A stretch of DNA of 8,535 nt, taken from the NCBI GenBank assembly GCA_030615565.1, contig JAUWZC010000092.1:1-8535 (forward strand), written 5' to 3'. The DNA is from Desulfobacteraceae bacterium (GTDB taxonomy: Bacteria; Desulfobacterota; DSM-4660; Desulfatiglandales; B25-G16). Position numbers and translations under genes: made by a program. The notes under the pieces were generated by a model. That model made no database searches, was not told the DNA's origin, and saw nothing but the letters and a program-made list of their open reading frames with translations. Position 1 is the stretch's first letter, and every line of letters starts with the position of its first letter. Shown in pieces: positions 6,084 through 8,535 of this stretch.

Positions 6084-7099
6084 TGGCTACCTCTCGTCTT
6101 TAATAAATATATAAAGAAAGGGGCCCCTAAAAAGGCGGTTATTACTCCTACCGGTAATTCACTGGGAGATATTATTGTCCTTGCCAATGTATCTGCTGCT
6201 ATCAAAAAAACAGCACCTCCAAGGGCAGAGGCTGGTATCAATAGCCTGTGATCAGGGCCAAGGATCATCCTCATCAGGTGTGGTACAATCAGACCAACAA
6301 AACCTATTATCCCGGAAAAAGATACAACCACACCAGTGATTAATGATATTCCAAGGAATGATATCCACTTTAACCATTCTACCTCAACACCCATCTGAAG
6401 GGCAGACTCCTCCCCTCCTACTATAAGATTAAGATGACGAGAAAAGACATAGATGATACCTGAGACAATGAGGATAAGTGGAAAACTTATTGATAGCTGA
6501 ACGTATTTGCTTTGTGAAAGGTCACCATACAGCCAGAACAGCATGGAATGAAGCCTGCTATCACTTGTAGTGGAAATGAAAAACATTATTACAGCCGTAA
6601 AAAATGCATTAACAATTACCCCGGTCAGAAGTAAGGTTGATGATTCCAGTCCTCCATGACGGCTACTTATGCCCATTACCAATAAAATAGTAAACAAGGC
6701 ACCCAGAAAGGAGAGAAGTGGTATGCCAAATGTAAATCCAAGACCAAGAACAATGCCTATAATGGCACCTACTGCGGCTCCACTTGAGATACCAAGTATA
6801 AAAGGTTCTGCCAGAGGGTTTCTAAGGAGGGCCTGGAATACAACTCCCCCAAGAGATAGTGTAAAACCAACCAAGCCAGCCAGCAAGATCCTTGGCAATC
6901 TTATCTTAAACAGAATCATCCATGCCGTTTGATCAATTGATTCATAGCCAATGAACCAATTAAGAATATCCTTCAAAGAAATCCTGGCGGGGCCCAAACT
7001 TAGAGAAATAAGGGCTATAATGATAAGTGTTCCTGACAAAATAAGCCCTATATATATTACCTTTAAAGGAGTTACCCTCTTTTCTTCATCGCCTCTCAT
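6068..7099 (-). CDS. btuC: FecCD-family ABC permease, BtuC-like
   Basis: This is the inner-membrane channel of a type II ABC importer. From the ATG chosen here it has 343 residues and about ten hydrophobic segments, the usual size. Numbered from that ATG, it carries RLPRILLAGLVGFTLSLGG (67-85), the conserved LRNPLAEPFILGISSGAA (92-109), the ATPase-coupling region GFVGLIVPHLMRMILGPDHR (266-285) and the C-terminal ELPVGVITAFLGAPFF (314-329). The frame stays open upstream to a TTG at 7168, but that would overlap the binding-protein gene by more than 50 bases and add a hydrophilic stretch (about MNGGVSTDHCQSRF) foreign to the family. The ATG at 7099, 16 bases after the btuF stop and preceded by GGAATGGC, is therefore preferred. 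The homodimer would work with BtuF and BtuD encoded on either side. Confidence 0.88.
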   Translation of the reverse strand: MRGDEEKRVTPLKVIYIGLILSGTLIIIALISLSLGPARISLKDILNWFIGYESIDQTAWMILFKIRLPRILLAGLVGFTLSLGGVVFQALLRNPLAEPFILGISSGAAVGAIIGIVLGLGFTFGIPLLSFLGALFTILLVMGISSRHGGLESSTLLLTGVIVNAFFTAVIMFFISTTSDSRLHSMLFWLYGDLSQSKYVQLSISFPLILIVSGIIYVFSRHLNLIVGGEESALQMGVEVEWLKWISFLGISLITGVVVSFSGIIGFVGLIVPHLMRMILGPDHRLLIPASALGGAVFLIAADTLARTIISPSELPVGVITAFLGAPFFIYLLKTRGSQWTQS

Positions 7100-7114
7100 G
7101 CCATTCCATGTAAT

Positions 7115-7140
7115 GTCAGTCCCGATAAATCGGGATTGGC
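7115..7140. repeat. REP-like palindrome across the btuF stop codon
   Basis: GTCAGTCCCGA and TCGGGATTGGC flank a UAAA loop. Read as plus-strand RNA, all 11 positions pair, two of them as G-U wobbles; on the minus (coding) strand those two become A-C mismatches, leaving a 6-bp core TCCCGA/TCGGGA. It contains the last codons (IYRD) and TGA of btuF and lies 16 bases before the btuC ATG. Short CCCGAT-N-ATCGGG hairpins are common dispersed repeats in many bacterial genomes, so a REP-type element is likely. It could also set mRNA stability or limit read-through between binding protein and permease. Copy number cannot be judged from one occurrence. Confidence 0.55.
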
Positions 7141-8075
7141 AGTGGTCCGTGGACACTCCTCCATTCAATCTCTGGATGTATTAATCTGGCCATCTCTTCT
7201 AAGCCGATCACTATTCTTGGGGCAGCCCTGTCTATTAGATCAGAATCTATAAGGTAGACATCCCCCTTTTGGACCGCTGGTAAAGTAGGCCATAGAAACC
7301 ATTCCTTTCTGGCCTTCTCAAACTCCCCTCCCATTTCCATAGATGAAATTATTATCACATCCGGTCCTTTTCTTATTACCTCTTCTATATTAAGCCTTGG
7401 ATAGGTAATAGGCTGATCCCCGGTCATATTTCTCCCGCCAGCAAGCTGGATTATGTCATGGTGTATTGTGCTTTGATTTACGCTCATAAGGGGCTTTACA
7501 TTTATCACCAAAAGAACCAGTGGTCTTTCTCTATTTCTTACTGCTTTAATAACTCTCGCGACCCTTTCTCTCAGACAACTAACCAATCCTTTTGCCCTAT
7601 CAGTTACACCACATATCTCTCCTAATCTCTCTATGGTATCTAAGACCTGATTTACCTTTCGAGGGTTGACAACATATACCGGGATACCCGCTTCTTCAAG
7701 CATCTCAACATCCCCCCTCTTGTTTCCGTCAGCCGTAGCAATAACAAGATCAGGGCTGAGAGTTACTACTTTTTCAATATTTATATCTGTATAGGCACCT
7801 ACCTTTGGTTTCTTCTGGGCATCCTTGGGAAAATAGCTAAATTGGGTAACACCCGCAAGCCTTTTGCCCAATCCGAGAAAATAGATCATCTCTGTAATGC
7901 TTGGTGCCAAAGAAATGATCCTCATAGGGACAGAGTTTACTGCCACATTCCTGCCCAAAGAATCATGGAAGACACCTGCATTTAACGATAGAGGCGCTGA
8001 GGAGAGGAAAATAATTAAAAATACATTCAAATAAATCTTTATATGAAAATACCGTTTTAATTGAGTTATCATCAT
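7116..8075 (-). CDS. btuF: Periplasmic corrinoid (BtuF-like) substrate-binding protein
   Basis: This is a class III periplasmic binding protein (PF01497-type) that hands ligand to the BtuCD permease. The 319-residue product has a signal peptide ending near LNA-G (33-34); there is no lipobox Cys, so it should be soluble. The first lobe reads MRIISLAPSITEMIYFLGLG (51-70), then GVTQFSYFP (75-83), PKVGAYTDINIEKVVTLSPD (90-109) and VIAT. The second lobe includes NMTGDQPITYPRLNIEEVI (216-234), GPDVIIIS, WPTLPAVQKGDVYLID (262-277) and APRIVIGLEEMARLIHPE (285-302). The SLAPSITE and GVTQFSYFP phrases and the APRIVIGLEEMARLIHPE end are characteristic of BtuF-like proteins, which makes a cobamide the likeliest ligand; heme or siderophore proteins share the fold. 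Start: tandem ATGs at 8075 and 8072, with AAGGGGGG some 12 bases upstream, a longer spacing than usual. The last residues and stop are encoded by a palindrome (7115-7140). Confidence 0.85.
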   Translation of the reverse strand: MMITQLKRYFHIKIYLNVFLIIFLSSAPLSLNAGVFHDSLGRNVAVNSVPMRIISLAPSITEMIYFLGLGKRLAGVTQFSYFPKDAQKKPKVGAYTDINIEKVVTLSPDLVIATADGNKRGDVEMLEEAGIPVYVVNPRKVNQVLDTIERLGEICGVTDRAKGLVSCLRERVARVIKAVRNRERPLVLLVINVKPLMSVNQSTIHHDIIQLAGGRNMTGDQPITYPRLNIEEVIRKGPDVIIISSMEMGGEFEKARKEWFLWPTLPAVQKGDVYLIDSDLIDRAAPRIVIGLEEMARLIHPEIEWRSVHGPLPIPIYRD

Positions 8076-8112
8076 CTTTGGTTGTGCCCCCCTTAGTTGA
8101 TAATGCTATCTG

Positions 8113-8130
8113 TTATTAGTTATTAGTTAT
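8113..8130. repeat. Short tandem repeat at the end of the four-helix-bundle gene
   Basis: On the plus strand TTATTAG occurs twice in tandem (8113-8126) followed by a partial third unit, TTAT (8127-8130). The third unit forms the stop codon region of the four-helix-bundle gene (read on the minus strand as ATAACTAATAACTAATAA). Similar TAACTAATAAC-type tandem runs are, from general experience, often found beside genes of this family in environmental genomes, which hints that gene and repeat may move or spread together. That link is inference. Confidence 0.45.
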
Positions 8131-8535
8131 ACGGTTGCGCTGCTCGTTTCGTTTATCGTCTCTCGGTTGGGCCTCTCCTTGCGCTGGCTGAATTTTGTCC
8201 AAGCAAGTGATAATTTGTACAATTGTCGGCTAGTCTTATCATAGGTATCGATCAATTCATTGCAAATATTAATATCAACATAGCCAGAATATAGGTCCCT
8301 GGCTTGACTTATAGAAACTATGGTCTCATTTGATTCTGCCATTGCATCATCAAGGTATTTTTGAAAACCTTTCTTCTGGTGCCTCTTAGAATGCCCTTCA
8401 GCTATTAATCTTGGAATTGCTTTGGCTGAACGTCTGAGTTGATCTTTTAGATCATATTCCTCTTCCTTTGGAAGCTCTGGCAAAATGTGTTTGAACACAG
8501 CAAGCATTGCTTTATAGGAGCTTTGATAAACATCC
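8127..8535 (-). CDS. Four-helix-bundle protein, S23/IVP family (5' end outside the window)
   Basis: This family (PF05635-type, first noticed as an ORF in 23S rRNA intervening sequences) forms small pentameric helical bundles whose cellular role is unknown. The family core is clear: LPKEEEYDLKDQLRRSAKAI, then PRLIAEGHSKRHQKKGFQKY, LDDAMAESNETI and a last long helix (CNELIDTYDKTSRQLYKLSL). The usual IPxNIAEG appears as IPRLIAEG, with R-L in place of a small residue plus Asn. An ATG at 8507 exists, but the frame stays open to the edge, and the upstream codons (DVYQSSYKA) match the conserved first helix of the family (pattern xLxVYQxSxxLA). The true start is therefore beyond 8535 and the gene is only truncated by the window. 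It is co-oriented with the corrinoid-uptake operon and ends 51 bp before btuF. Its relative Avd works with diversity-generating retroelements, but no reverse transcriptase or template repeat is seen here. Confidence 0.82.
   Translation of the reverse strand, partial: DVYQSSYKAMLAVFKHILPELPKEEEYDLKDQLRRSAKAIPRLIAEGHSKRHQKKGFQKYLDDAMAESNETIVSISQARDLYSGYVDINICNELIDTYDKTSRQLYKLSLAWTKFSQRKERPNRETINETSSATV

Noticed and set aside
7100..7168. N-terminal extension of the BtuC-like permease from a TTG at 7168
   Set aside because: It would overlap btuF by 53 bases, adds hydrophilic residues not seen in the family, and is partly encoded by the palindrome. The ATG at 7099 gives a standard length.
8076..8126. 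Cobalamin riboswitch in front of btuF
   Set aside because: Only 51 bases lie between the four-helix-bundle gene and btuF, far too short for a B12 riboswitch, and no B12-box-like sequence is visible. If present it must be further upstream.
8127..8535. Diversity-generating retroelement, suggested by an Avd-like four-helix-bundle protein
   Set aside because: The protein fits the general S23 family. There is no reverse transcriptase, no template/variable repeat pair and no ligand-binding target gene in the window.

Overview
The window comes from a Gram-negative bacterium, because it encodes an ExbB-ExbD-TonB energy-coupling complex, a periplasmic binding protein, an O-antigen-ligase-type polysaccharide enzyme and small secreted proteins. 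The DNA is moderately AT-rich, and several genes start with TTG or GTG. The gene order and protein style would fit an environmental lineage such as Desulfobacterota or Nitrospirota, but the sequence alone does not settle the taxon.

Every supported gene lies on the minus strand, so transcription runs from high to low coordinates. The right edge (8127-8535) holds the 3' part of a four-helix-bundle (S23/IVP-family) gene. Next comes a tightly packed six-gene uptake operon: a BtuF-like binding protein (7116-8075), a BtuC-like permease (6068-7099), a BtuD-like ATPase (5274-6083), ExbB (4642-5277), ExbD (4235-4645) and TonB (3447-4238). Neighbours in the last four genes share 4-nt stop/start overlaps. 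Together they would energise an outer-membrane TonB-dependent receptor, bind the ligand in the periplasm and pump it through the inner membrane. Cobalamin or another corrinoid is the most likely ligand, with a ferric chelate as the alternative. No receptor gene is in view.

Sixty bases after tonB is a 727-codon gene for a polytopic O-antigen ligase/polymerase-like protein with a helical, TPR-like C-terminal region (1203-3386). After it comes about 490 bp without a convincing gene (710-1202). This stretch includes a GC-richer block with two competing short reading frames, a very AT-rich block, and a strong hairpin at 754-786 in the leader of the next gene. The left edge holds two genes for exported proteins: a helical, alanine/lysine-rich protein with a proline-rich tail (125-709), and the first 25 codons of another signal-peptide protein (1-77).

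No RNA gene, CRISPR array, insertion sequence or complete mobile element was recognised. The least routine features are a REP-like palindrome built into the btuF stop-codon region, the four-helix-bundle gene beside the uptake operon with a short tandem repeat at its end, the leader hairpin, and the pair of uncharacterised exported proteins.
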